Shown here: piece by piece, positions 35,860-47,146 of the stretch
How positions within the stretch are numbered: the stretch's first letter is position 1
How the letters are laid out: the number at the start of each line of letters is the position of its first letter
Origin: Phragmites australis
Lineage: Eukaryota; Streptophyta; Magnoliopsida; Poales; Poaceae
Direction: 5' to 3'
Length of the DNA stretch: 64,000 bases
NCBI RefSeq assembly: GCF_958298935.1
Contig: NC_084927.1
Location: forward strand, 38,754,501 to 38,818,500
Made by a program: the position numbers and the translations under genes
Notes under the pieces: model-generated
Database searches by the model: none
Seen by the model: only the letters and a program-made list of their open reading frames with translations
Told to the model about the DNA's origin: nothing

Positions 35860-36924
35860 GTCGTCGATCGACGTCTGTCTCTCTGCAAGTACTTGTGCAA
35901 GTGACAAACCACGCAGGGAAAAAGAAAAGAACATTACATGAATTGGATTGAGCTCTACTGACGACGGACGGAGCTGCATGCACTACTAGTCCAGCAGCAG
36001 CAGCGAAGCGTCCACTGCACCCCAGGCGGCCGTATCCTTTAACCTCTGCCTGTTGGGAGGAAGGCGGAAGTGTTAGGGAGGGACGCCATTTGGACTGCTC
36101 CAGGCATCTTGTTGCTTTCTTTAATTTGCTTGCCTATATACTCTGCTCGCCATCAGAGAAGAGGTACCGTATCCATTTGGAGATTGATCTGATCGTCCTG
36201 CCCGGACCAGAATTAACTGAACGGAACAAAAGTGAACTAGCTAGATCGATCAGGTATGACATGAACCATCGATCGTTCCGTCGCATTGTCGAATCAATCC
36301 TTTCATTAATCGAATCGGATCGTATTTGACGCCATGTGTTTGGTTGCAAACGGCAACTGATCATTTCTGCTGTTATCTGCCTGCCTCATCGGTGTATATT
36401 ACTGCCATGTCCAAATCAGGGGAGGGTACTGACGACGTACTAGCTCAGCTCCTCTACGTCCTATGGCTGCTTTTGGTTTGCTCCCGCCCATCTTGGCACC
36501 GACACCGACGCCTTATATGACCGGCCCAGTCCGGTTTTGGATTAATGATGGGCCTTGCGACGAGCACTTGTTCACCGGCCCATTTGTAGGCCTTTTTCTT
36601 TTGTTCCGGCATGGCATGCATATGTGAATGACCACAAACAGACACAGGAACTTACAATTAATTCACTTGATTATTATATTATTCCTACCGCAAGCAAGTC
36701 TGAGTTGACATTATATACATACATACGTGTTAAATATTACGGGTTTAGGAACAATCCGATCTCGTCAGAGTAACCAAATAGACCCACAGGTGGAAAAAAA
36801 AGTCTATTAAAAAACAAGAAAACATCAATTAAGAAACCGAAAAACCAAAAAATACATATTATAATACAGAAAAACCGGAAACAAGAAAACAAACATTATA
36901 GAACATGAAAGTAGAAAGACACAC
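35860..36924. other. GUX upstream region and intergenic DNA
   Basis: The first part should contain the GUX leader and promoter; TATATA at about 36134 is a possible but unremarkable box. The rest shows no gene. From about 36780 it becomes very A-rich on the plus strand. Confidence 0.4.
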
Positions 36925-37118
36925 AGGTCCGGCCCTGACATTTCGGTGACCTGAGCAAGATTAAAAATAGAACCCCATTATTAAATATAAATCGTTCAGA
37001 TCTAATTTTTTCAGTTTACTTTTAGACCGATATACACAGTATATTATATGAGTTCTCTGAGTTTTGGGGGCCTGGGGCGGCCGCCCCGCTCGCCCCCCCC
37101 CCCCCCCGGGCCGGCCCT
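36925..37118. mobile_element. hAT-type MITE
   Basis: A 194-bp non-autonomous element with terminal inverted repeats AGGTCCGGCCC and GGGCCGGCCCT (10 of 11 match). It is flanked by a perfect 8-bp target duplication, AGACACAC, at 36917-36924 and 37119-37126; eight-base duplications are the hallmark of hAT transposition. A run of C near the right end (about 37093-37107) is part of it. No coding capacity. Confidence 0.88.
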
Positions 37119-37204
37119 AGACACACATTATAAGACATAAAAAAGACTATTAAGAAACTGGATAGCGGTTGTTGGTCTGGCAAAAGGGAGAAAAGAGGGA
37201 GAGA

Positions 37205-37554
37205 GGGGGGGGGGGGAGGATTTGAATTTAAAGGATTTGGGCTGAATAGAATTTAAGAGTAGATTTGAAATTGAGAGGCATTCAATTTCAAATCTCTACA
37301 CAAAGAACCATAAAAATCTTAATCTAATGCATATGAACCAATTCAATGCAGAGACTATTTTAAAATTGACTCTAGTGTACTTTGAAACACCTATACAACT
37401 TAGCACAACTCATTAATATGAAGGTATATATATACTAGCATATATATATCCACATACCTATTTTCTTAATCTTATTTAGCTTAATTAATCCTAAAAAGTT
37501 TTAATTTAGAGTGAAATCTGTAATCAATTAACGTGCTTAACTTAGGATGTTACA
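37205..37554 (-). repeat. Copia-associated LTR, truncated (tandem unit, 3' end)
   Basis: Homologous to 40795-41126. It starts (minus strand) TGTAACATCCTAAG at 37554 and is cut near 37205, where CT/purine-rich sequence replaces the rest of U3. Confidence 0.75.
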
Positions 37555-40095
37555 TAAGGGATATACAACTAATAACATATAGGTAGCTCATGGGTTTGAG
37601 ATAAACACAAACAAACTACCATATGAAAACCTATACTAGGCATTGCAATAAATTGAAATAAGCACATGCAATCCTAAATGAGGTGAATGAGAATAATTAA
37701 GAGGTTTTTGCATATAGCTCAATTACCTTAAATACCTTTGGATGTGGATTTAGGTATTTGATGATTATGATCCTCATCAATGCACCCATCTTGTACACTT
37801 GGCTTCTTTGCTTGAATCTTCACTTCATCTTGTAAGCCAAGCCTCAAAATCTCCATAGCCGCCTTGGACTTCAAGTCTTCTTTGGAACCCAAACCGATTA
37901 GAGCCCCTTCATATTGGTGATGATTTCCTTGGGCACCCAAACGGGTTGGTTCCACCTCAATCCTTTCTCCTAACCATATGTGCAACCATCTTGCCATTGT
38001 TTTTCTTCTTGAGCTTGTAGTGGTTGATTTTGATCTTGTTCTTGTAGTTAGGCTTGGTGTAGAGGTTGGAGGTCTTGTTGGAGAGGTTCGCCATCTTCTT
38101 CTTCTCCTTAGTCTTCTTCTTGACTTGCTTGCATTGGAAGAACTTGTGACCTTCTTGATGGTATTTGAAGCATGTCACAGTTGACCCCTCTGCAAGCTTC
38201 TTCACCATGAAAGCACGGTTATCTTGAGGAGATTGGACATGTCCTTTGTGTCGAAGATTAGTTCATGATAATGTGTCCGTAAATTGACTGAGTACCTTCG
38301 AGTGCAGGGATTAATCACGAGACGAGATAATCGATGTATACAGGTTCGGGCCTCCAATTGGAGTAATATCCTATGTCCTCTAGTGGTGTTGTTGCCGTAT
38401 ATTGATGATCTCGAGTATAAGCAATGTGGCTAAATCTATTACAGAGAGTATATCGGATCTGATCTAATCTAAAGCTAAAGTCGCCGAATATATTCGCTAC
38501 TAGGGTCTTTATGCTTGCCTCGAGTTCCTTCCTCCTCTCTCCCCCAGCCTTTTCGTCTTATATAGGGTGAGGTACCGACTCCTATCCAGCCGTGGTCGAT
38601 AGAGAGTTGTCTTCCTTGACGTCTAAGTATATAAATCTATCAGGTACCGCTGATTCAGTTCTGTGATTTCTAAAGCTTCTTAATATGTGTTGTACATACC
38701 CTGTCCGTATATGATATATTCCTTATGCGCATATACCCCATAGTTAGATATTCGACACTTTGCCCTTTAAACTCGCCATGTCCTTCTTGAGCTTCTCTAC
38801 TTCTTGCTTGAGCTCATCATTTTATTGTGCAATGAGGTTGTTAGATGATTCTACAACAACATTCTCAACACAAATCTCATTGCAAAGGGGTGAGCTAGAT
38901 AAATCGATTAAATCATCACAAGAAGTGGATGCATCTACCTTATGATTATAATTAAATAGAGAGGTAGATTGTTTCAAAGGGACCTTAGTTTGAGATTCAA
39001 TGCACTCAAATTTAGCTTTAAGCTCTTCATGCTCCTTGTTTAGAAAATTGAATTTGCTCAATAATTATTCATAATTAGAAACAAATGTAGTATGAATGTT
39101 ATTAAGTGCATTAAATTTCTTAAGCTCTTTTGATTATTTTTTAAGGGCATTTTATTGCTCATTAATCAAATGAAGGAGTTCATCATAGGAAGTAGAATCC
39201 TTGTCGGATTCATCATCACTTACATCGCTATCCATACCTTTGGCCATAAAACACTTGTGAGATGACTTACGCGATGACGACTTGTGTGATGATGACCTTG
39301 AGGAAGAGCTTTTCTTGGAGGGGAGGATGGTGAAGCTTTCATCACTTGAGCTTGTCTCTTCATCGTCACTCACCCATCTTCCTATGCTTGCGAATGTCTT
39401 GGCTCTTCCCCTTGTCTCCCTCTTCCTGATCTTAGTCTTCTTCTCCTTTTTGATGTGATCGATTGTGTTGACCAAGTCTTCAATAGAGATAGCATGATCA
39501 ACCTTGGCATTGATCCTCTTTATATTCTTCTCTAACTTTGAGAAGAGCTTAGTCATCTTAGGATCAATTTTTTCATCACTTGATGTGCTTTGATCACCCT
39601 CTTCATATCTCTCTTCATCTTGATTACCATCATTTTTGCTTAAGCTTGACTCTTGCTCTTGCCTCCTCATGCTTGCCTTCATGTGTTGGCATTGAGCTTG
39701 CTTTCTTGTGAGATCAAGGTTCTTGGTGTTGGATGAGGAATAAGCTTCCACCCTCATGTTCATTGTCATCTCATGGCTGGTGATCTTGCCGAGCACTTGA
39801 CTTGGAGTCATCCTCTTGATGTCGTTGTTGTCATAGATGATGGAGACTATCAGCTTGTACTTCGGAAGAAGAGCTTCAAGTATTCTTCTCACCACTTGAT
39901 CATCTTCAATTGGTATCAAACCTAGTCCATTGATCTCATTAACAAGAATATTCAAACGAGAATATATATCATTAGCACTTTCATGGGGTAGTTGCTTGAT
40001 ACCATTAAGCTTAGTAATAAGCACATAATATTTCTCATTACGTACATCGTTTGTACCTTCATGTATTTCAATGAGACTATTCCAAATATCCATGT
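37555..40095 (-). pseudogene. Copia-type gag, interrupted by a solo LTR
   Basis: Minus strand, from about 40095: HMDIWNSLIEIHEGTNDV, then KLNGIKQLPHESANDIYSRL, the UBN2/Copia Gag domain. A long Ser/Lys/Glu-rich region follows with KKSSSSRSSSHKSSSRKSSH, several stops near 39150-39060, and a coiled-coil-like part at 39061-38822. After the LTR insertion (38249-38757) the frame resumes with a zinc knuckle, TCFKYHQEGHKFFQC, whose second Cys is Tyr. The N-terminal 80 or so residues of Gag and the primer site are missing: LTR sequence joins Gag directly near 40095. Not functional. Confidence 0.85.
38249..38757 (-). repeat. Solo LTR of Tat-like element, copy 2
   Basis: Bounded by TGTCGA and TCGACA with a perfect five-base target duplication CTTTG at 38244-38248 and 38758-38762. 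It is inserted in the Copia gag sequence. Compared with copies 1 and 3 it lacks about 76 bases near 38645, at a junction with a TAT microhomology. Confidence 0.92.
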
Positions 40096-41126
40096 GTGGG
40101 CGGCTCTCATCGGGCTTCTGGCGGACAGGAGGCAGCACAGGGACGATGATGGCTCCCCGGTGCTCCTTGGTAGCACGTTGGTGGCGGGTCGGTGACGGCG
40201 ACATCGCAGCGACGACAATGGCGACGGCGGCGGCGCTGTGGCATGGCGAAAGCGAGAAAGAGGGATAGAGAGAGAGATATTAGGGCTCTATTTATAGAGG
40301 GGAGAGGGATGGCGAGAGATGGTGCATCTTGCTGTCGTCATGCGATGTCGGTGGCGAGGTGGCGGCCGGCGCCCACCCATTTTCTCGGGGCATGGGCTGC
40401 ATCACGCTGGAGGGAGGAGAAATTAGGAGAGGTGCGGGATCTGGAGCTGGATTGGCGACGCGTGGATACGCGGACGGCTGAGTGGCGCACGGGGCGTGGG
40501 TGACGCGCGAGAGAGGGAGGAAAGGTCGGGTGGGCCATATGGCTAGGTTGCGTGGAAGGAAAAAAGTGAAAGGAGAAGGAGGCTGGCTGTTGGGCTGAGA
40601 AAGAGAGAAGGAGGGGAAATCGGCCCAGGAAAGAGAAAACGAAAAGGAGAAAAGAAAAGAAAAGAGGGAGGGATTTCGGAATAATTCAAAATGAAATAAT
40701 TTGAATTTGGATTTTGACTTTGGATTAAGATTAACTCCATTTGGAATATTTGAACCTTGGTTTGGATTTGGATATAAATATTTGGAAGAAGATTTGAATT
40801 TAAGGGATTTGTGCTGAATATAATCTAAGAGTAGATTTGAAGTTGAGAGACATTCAATTTCAAGCCTCCACACAAAGAACCATAAAAATCTAAATCTAAT
40901 GCATATGAACCAACTCAATGCAGAGACTATTTTGAAATTGACTCTAGTGTACTTTGAAACACCTATGCAACTTAGCACAACTCATAAATATGAAGGTATA
41001 TATATACTGGCATATATACATCCACATGCCTATTTTCTTAATCTTAGTTAGCTTAATTAATCCTAAAAAGTTTTAATTTAGAGTGAAATTTGTAATCAAT
41101 TAGCATGCTGAACTCAGGATATTACA
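40095..41126 (-). repeat. Copia-associated LTR (central copy of tandem)
   Basis: Starts on the minus strand at 41126 (TGTAATATCCTGAG). It contains an AT-rich part, a polypurine/pyrimidine stretch and a TATA box (TATAAATA, 40296-40289), then a GC-rich R region that runs into gag at about 40095 without a primer site. Confidence 0.8.
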
Positions 41127-41810
41127 TACGGGACCTACAACTAATAAACTATATAGGTTTCTCATGGGTTAGAGATAAATACAAGCAACCTACGATATGA
41201 AAACCTATTTGCAATAAATTGAAATAAGCACATGCAATCCTAGATATGATAAATGATAATAATTAATACGTTTTTGCATATAGCTCATTTACCTCAAATA
41301 CCTTTGGATAGGGATTAGGGTATTTGATGATTATGATCTTCATCAATGCACCCATCTTGTGCACTTAGCTTCTTTGTTTGAATCTTCACTTCATCTTGTA
41401 AGCCAAGCCTCCAAATCTCCATAGCCGTATTGGGCTTCAAGTCTTCTTTGGAACCCAACCGATTAGGGCCCCTTCATGTTGGTGATGATTTTCTTGGGCA
41501 CCCAAATGGATTAGTTCCACCCCAATCCTTTCTCCTAACTATATGTGTTACCATCTTGCCATTGTTCTTTTTTTTGAGCTTGTAGTGGTTGATTTTGATC
41601 TTGTTATTGTAGTTGGGCTTGGTGTAGAGGTTGGAGATCTTGTTGGAGAGGTTCACTATCTTCTTCTTCTCCTTGGTCTCCTTCTTGACTTGCTTGCATT
41701 GGAAGGACTTGTGACTTTGATGGCATTTAAAGCATGTCACGGTTGACCCCTCCACAAGCTTCTTCACCATCAAAGCACGGTTATCTTGAGGAGATTGGAT
41801 ATGTCCTTTG
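41127..41810 (-). pseudogene. Second copy of Copia-type gag 3' part
   Basis: Duplicate of 37555-38248, differing at roughly one base in ten where I aligned it. It includes a zinc knuckle segment TCFKCHQSHKSFQC in which the spacing has lost one residue, and the basic KKKNNGKM tail. It ends with CTTTG at 41806-41810, the same insertion site used by the LTR in the first copy. Confidence 0.85.
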
Positions 41811-42395
41811 TGTCGAAGATTAGTTCCTGATAATATGTTCGTAAATTGACTGGGTATCTTCGAGTGCAGGGATTAATCACGAGATGAGACAATCGATGTA
41901 TACAGGTTCGGGCCTTTGATTGGAGTAATACCCTACGTCCTCTGGGGGTGTTGATGCCGTATATTGATGATCTCAAGTACAAGCAATGTGGCTAAATATA
42001 TTATAGAGAGTATATCAAATCTGATCTAACCTAAAAGTAAAGTCATCGAATATCTTCTCTCCTAGGGTCTTTATGTTTGCCTCGAGTTCCTTCCTCCTCT
42101 CCCCCCAGCCTTTTCACCTTATATAGGGGTGAGGTACCAATTCCTATCCAACCATGGTCGATAGGGAGTTATCTTCCTTGATGTCCAAATAGATAAATCT
42201 ATTTTGAGTACTAATCGTATAGAGTTAGGTAACCAATCGAAACCTTCTTGATATGTACTTCCTTGATTTCGGGTGTATCAGGTACCGCTGATTTAGTTCC
42301 GTGATATCTAAAGCTTCTTAATATATGTTGTACATACCCTATTCATATATGATATATTCCTTATGCGCATATACCTAATAGTTAGATATTCGACA
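41811..42395 (-). repeat. 3' LTR of Tat-like element, copy 3
   Basis: TGTCGAAGAT at 41811 to TATTCGACA at 42395, 585 bp. On the minus strand it begins TGTCGAATATCTAAC and has a TATATAAGG box (near 42116-42124). Just outside, the minus-strand AGAGTTAGGGGGCTAC resembles a polypurine tract, which makes this the 3' LTR. Confidence 0.85.
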
Positions 42396-42985
42396 GTAGC
42401 CCCCTAACTCTACCCAGGAGGAAATATTTCCATAAGTGCCCACTCGAGTACCGCCAAGTTTAAGCTTGGTTGAGTAAATTGGATCAGTCTCATAGTCAAA
42501 AGAATTGAGCATAGGCGGGTGCTTCTTCGAGTATCGAGTGGAAGCTCAGTTGGGTCGAGCGCCCTGCGGCTAATCGCACTCGAGACTTGAAGGAAAAGAC
42601 TAAAGAACTCAACTGATCGATACTCGACTTCGAGTAGAGTTAAAAAAACCTTTCGAAATTTGAAACAACGGGTGTAGGCACATTTAATGCGGGTAGAGGG
42701 GCGCGCAAAGATTCACACGTTGTCTTCATACCGCTTTTCACGCCAGTCTAAGCATGATAAAAAACGGGTGTGGTTGTCAAAGAGACGGTAAATTTTCCAT
42801 TTCCAAAGCAAAAATGACTTCCGTGTCATACCTTGAGGCAGGGCCTATTTATCTGAGTAGAAAACTCTATCGTCCTACTCTTGTGACCTCCATTGCAACC
42901 CTGCCCTTCGATCTTGTGCACCATTGTTCACGTTCTACTCGGAGAACTTCATCTTTTCCCTTTAATTCTCATAGCAGAGACTTTT

Positions 42986-43300
42986 GATTGGGCAGCTCTT
43001 CCCTTGGGAGTGCTCAACATCATCTCCAACAAGCTAGTTCATCCAGAGGATTTCGCCTTCTTTCGATGTGTTTGCACTGCGTGGTGAGAAGTGCATAGAA
43101 CGCTGGAATTTTCTCCATGGATTTTGAAAGGGCCGTTCATACATGAGGACGGCTTGGTGGAGGTGCATCATCTGGGGAGTGAAGCAGTTATCTTGTTGAC
43201 GGGCCACTGCGATGGTTCTGAGTTTCCAGTAGCAAGTTTGGGTGGCGTATTGCATTTTTCTTGGATAGAGTGGCTTTAGGAGATCCGTCAGGTGTGGTGG
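42986..43300 (+). pseudogene. F-box (DUF295-type) gene fragment in the retroelement
   Basis: The frame reads DWAALPLGVLNIISNKLVHP then EDFAFFRCVCTAW and a TGA where the family usually has Trp-Arg. This matches the F-box opening of grass F-box/DUF295 proteins (W..LP...L..I...L....D...F..VC..W). In a neighbouring frame SPWILKGPFIHEDGLVEVHH continues the similarity. It is missing from copy 1, which has a deletion here. F-box proteins recruit substrates to SCF ubiquitin ligases; this copy is broken. Confidence 0.55.
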
Positions 43301-43844
43301 CATCATTAGAACAATTGACCCCTGAGTTCGAGATTTGACAACCTGGTCTGAGAGGTTCTCGACTGTTTCTGGTCAACACTTATGCATTTTTCTTGAAAGT
43401 TGGAGAGCAGATTGATGATCCAGCCGAGCACAGTGCACTAACCCCGATCTCCCTTCACACATTTGGTGATAACTTATGGGAGCTGCTAGAATGGGAAGCT
43501 GTCCCCTGGTCGAAGGAAAGAACAATCCTGTTGGCCTGACGTCTGAAGCCGTCTCTCCAGTACCCAGGATTACGAATCCTAACCGAATGATGAGCTTCTG
43601 TCGGACGAACTCAACTTATGATTGAGACGATTATAACACACTTGAAGTTTCCTACGACGGAGTGTCCAGAACAGTAAAGTCCCTTGAAGGAAATTTCAAG
43701 TGGCGTTCTTGTAAATGGATATCACCGAAACTTTTTCCTTAGTCGAGTAATAGGCTTCTTGTTAGGATTTCTGACAGATGAAATGGAGTCATTACTAAAA
43801 TTTTGCCTGCCTAATATGCTACTGCCTTCCATTCCCTTACTCTG

Positions 43845-44129
43845 TTGATGGCTAAAAGGGATGCTACTGTTCTGGCTCTTCAAGAGCAAAAAGAGCAGAC
43901 CTTCGACCTCATGTCACAAGCAGCCTCTGCAAGTGCTGCCACATTGCTAGGTATTCTCAAGGGATATAACCCCGCGCTCGATACCTCATTGGTGGCAGTC
44001 GGGTTCAATTGTACTAGCGAGGAAGCTGCAAAACTGGTCAAAAGCGTCCAGCCGATAGTTCCAGCCTTTATCGAGTCTTTGAGGCTTAGTTTGCCTAATG
44101 ATGATAGTGAGGAGAGTCCCTCAGACTGA
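43845..44129 (+). CDS. Antisense ORF 3' part of Tat-like element
   Basis: Ninety-four codons open from 43845, conserved with 969-1154 (TSLVAVGFNCTSEEAAKLVK, then SLRLSLPNDDSEESPSD). A Gln/Glu/Ala-rich helical stretch (ALQEQKEQTFDLMSQAA) precedes it. I believe this is the C-terminal tail of the large antisense protein of Tat-lineage gypsy elements. Preservation in two diverged copies supports real coding; the N-terminal part is not recognisable here. Confidence 0.5.
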   Translation: MMAKRDATVLALQEQKEQTFDLMSQAASASAATLLGILKGYNPALDTSLVAVGFNCTSEEAAKLVKSVQPIVPAFIESLRLSLPNDDSEESPSD

Positions 44130-44395
44130 TGGTCCAGCCTATTCTAGCACTTGTAAGATATATTTTATGATCTAAGAATGCCCGCAACAATGCTATACTT
44201 TGCCAGTCTATTATGCTTTTGTCTGCTATTTCCTTGTCGATGAAATAGGATTAGCATAAGTAGATGCAAAAACTGATAGATACATATTGTCATCATTCTC
44301 AAGACCATACGATTATGTATCTATCTACCTAAAATTTTAAATAGATAAGCTATTAGATGTGCGGCCCTCGAGTACTCGAGAAGACCGTAATAGTA

Positions 44396-44561
44396 AGGAA
44401 AAAGACTAATACAGAGCTTAGAGAATATCGGATTTTTTGTGAACTTTTATCAACTTGCGCATTCAATCAGCACATAAACATGAACTCGATAGAGAGCACA
44501 TGCGAGGCAGACTAGGACTTCAGAACCCTTTTGGCTGTTTGGCGTGAGATGTCTGATAATC
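44396..44561. other. Unassigned DNA left of the solo LTR
   Basis: Continues at 45937 after the inserted LTR. No gene is visible. Confidence 0.4.
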
Positions 44562-45936
44562 TGTCGGTGACATGGGAACTAAGGGTCCCTGAGTCCCGAG
44601 ACCAGGACAGCAGAATACCACGTGGCGTTTTCCCTCGGGGACTATCTCCGCGAGGTCCGAGAAGACCCAGTTCTTGGAGAGGTGCTCGGGGCCATGAACA
44701 GTAGTCCCCGAGTACTCGAGTTCCCCGAGGACTCGAGAAGGCAGTTCCGGGAGAGGGCGCTCGGGGCCATGAACAGTGGTCCCCGAGTACCCGAGTTCCC
44801 CGAGGACCCGAGAAGACACAGTGGTCCGAGAGAGGGCGCTCGGGGCCATGAACAGTGGTCCCTGAGTACCCGAGTTCCCCGAGTATCGAGAAGGGACATA
44901 TCCGGGAGACGGCGCTCAGGGCCATGAATAGTGGTCCCCGAGTACTCGAGTTCCCCGAGGACCGAGAAGGGACATATCCAGAGAGGGCGCTCGGGGCTAT
45001 GAACAGTAGTCCCCGAGCGCCCGAGTTCCCCGAGGACCTGAGAAGCCCCTTGCCGGTGGACTCCACAAGGGCTCAGCGGTGAGGTGTCAATTAGTGAGAG
45101 GCCCGATGCTGCATTTAAGAAGGAGCGTGACCTGTCACTTCCAACCACTCCCCCCACGCCTGTTTGTCAGTCCCTGCCACCACCCGTCAGGGAGGCGTGG
45201 GGGCATTTAATGCGACGGGTCTCATCTCACGTCATCCTGCGCGGCTTGGAGATATCGTCGCTGGGCTCAAGGCTTATCACCTGCCCCCCCTGCTGCATCA
45301 GGCCCGCTCTGATCGAGCGGGTATGCGGGGTGGTTCGACGGTTGCCCGGTGGGCCCCCCTCCTGCAAACAGCTAAAGCCGTGCGTAATGGGCGACAAGAC
45401 CGGCCAGGGACGCACTTTTTAACCCTTGCAACGCTGAGCTGTAGCCTATGATGGTTGCTTTCCATTTGTGGCTCATAGGGACTCGTGCCCTCCTTTCTGG
45501 GCACGCCAAGCCTCCCCGACGGTATAAGAAGGGGGTGGACACCCCGGAGAAGAAGAGGTTGAAGTTGAAGATAGACGAAGACAAGCAGACAAGCTAACGA
45601 AGGCAGGACACACAAAGCTCAAAGCCGAGTAGAGGTTCTCTAAGACCGAAGCTCTAGACTTAGACAGACAGCCTTGTAACATAAGAGATCCACAGAGAGG
45701 CATTCTCAGAGTATTTATAGCATACACACAGAATAGGGGAATTACGCTCTGTGCGGTCCAAACCTATCTAAAAAATCCTTGAGCATTTACTCCCACTAAC
45801 AGCCGATCGTCCGTCCCGCCTGCATCTCGTATACTCTCATTTGATTCACATACGAGGTAGATTCAGAATCATCCCCCCGGTCGAATCTCAAAGGAGGTCC
45901 CTCAGGATCCCCGCTTGAGGAGTTCATCCTCAGACA
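44562..45936 (+). repeat. Solo LTR, CTCGGGG-repeat family, copy B
   Basis: TGTCGGTGAC at 44562 to CTCAGACA at 45936, 1,375 bp, with flanks TAATC and CAATC (4 of 5). U3 holds five tandem copies of GCTCGGGGCCATGAACAGT / CCCCGAGTACCCGAG at 44680-45030. A TATA box (TATAAG, 45523) marks plus orientation. The R/U5 part is antisense to the AGACAGGTTCGGGCC...GTAATACC motif seen at 8835 and 63407. No internal element DNA adjoins. Confidence 0.88.
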
Positions 45937-47100
45937 CAATCTCTGTGTCGTTATGCCTCCTGAGGTATAATTGTCCGTCATCGACGCAACACATGTCTCC
46001 ATTGGTTCTATTCAATGTGATCGATGCAGAGCCAGATAAAATTTTGCAAAAAACATATAACAGAAAATATGGTATTATAATGTAGCCCTTGACTCTATGG
46101 TTGAGGAAGAAATTACTCGATCAGAGAGTAAAAAAGGACATATCAGTACCATTGATCGATAATGTAGTCGAACAAAGAGTAAAGTTCCAGCATCAAAGGT
46201 ATGCGATGTAGCTCCCGACTCTCTATTTGATGTGGCAATCAAGATAGAGAGTAGAGCATATGCATCAACACACAATCCTTGACTGAATACTCGAGACTGC
46301 AAGTCCCCGAGCATTATTGTTTTAACTGTGATGTGAATACCAAGTGAGCACGAACCTCCGGATAGGTGGGCATTAAAAACCCACTCCCGTTTGTGCTCGT
46401 TTTCACCGCAATCTTGATTTGACACATCATAATGACTGTCCATCCCTCTTTGCAGAGATGAGACAAGCCATAATGCCACCATGACATCTCGACTTCGCCG
46501 AACGCGCTACACGCCCGAGACGATGCCATCGTTTTGGATCTTGACGACTATGTTTATACAGTAAGACCCATTCCCCCTGCTATAAATAGAGGGGACTCAA
46601 AGCCGTCTGTCTTTCACATCGCCCCCCTTTGTTTCCTTTGTTCATTGCCTTCTAGGATTTGTAGAGCTTGAAGGCATGGTCTCCACTCCATCTCCACCTC
46701 ATGAACTAATCCCAGAAGTCCTTTCCCCTAGCCCTCTCGCCATGGTCCCTCCTGAAATCATCATCGTTTCCTCCGACGATGAGGACTTGAGTGGTAGGCC
46801 TAAAAAAGAGAGGGAAGAAGCGCCCACCGCAGATAATCGTCATCCCCTCATTCAGTGCGTTCACCATTACATCAAGACATATGCTTCAAACCAGATGACG
46901 CAGCACTCCACACGGGGGAGGATTGAGGATGATGGTGATCTTGACCGGATCATCGACAAAGCCTCCATCAAGGTCTTCGGCGGTGGAGCCTTGAGGTCAT
47001 CACCGGCTAAGGAGGCACGATTGTCTTCTCCATCGACAACTGCCAGATCGCCTTCGCACCACGCAAAAGACCATGCGCCCACCCTTCGGATCGTCTTCTC
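45937..47100 (+). mobile_element. Fragment of another Tat-like element with antisense ORF
   Basis: At about 46085 TAGCCCTTGACTCTATGG resembles the segment outside the LTR in the family above (TAGCCCCTGAACTCTACC). A TATA box (TATAAATA, 46581) precedes an ORF at 46676-47146 by about 90 bases. The arrangement mirrors the antisense promoter plus ORF of Tat elements. It is cut by the LTR starting near 47100. Confidence 0.45.
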
Positions 47101-47146
47101 CGGCTTGCTGTCGTCACACGACATCAGCGGCGAGGTTGCGACCTGA
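46676..47146 (+). pseudogene. Start of an antisense-type ORF, truncated
   Basis: Opens MVSTPSPPHELIPEV and has an acidic IIIVSSDDEDLSG followed by a Lys/Glu-rich segment. The last codons run into LTR sequence. The acidic, Pro/Ser-rich N terminus is common in the extra ORFs of large grass LTR elements; I cannot assign a domain. Confidence 0.4.

Larger units (their letters stand above)
42396..44395 (-). mobile_element. Internal region of Tat-like element, copy 3
   Basis: Lies next to the 3' LTR. The plus strand (antisense to the element) carries a TATA-like CTATTTATC at about 42846, an F-box fragment from 42986, and a closing ORF 43845-44129. No pol domain is present, and similarity to copy 1 stops at about 44395. 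Confidence 0.65.

Noticed and set aside
37092..37108. Run of about 15 C as a regulatory G-quadruplex site
   Set aside because: A simple homopolymer inside the hAT MITE next to its terminal repeat, likely slippage or sequencing noise.
41901..41945. ACAGGTTCGGGCC...GTAATACCCTA motif as a tRNA-like B box
   Set aside because: It recurs in two different LTR families in the window (also at 8839, 38340 and 63410) without an A box; it is a shared LTR motif, not a pol III gene.
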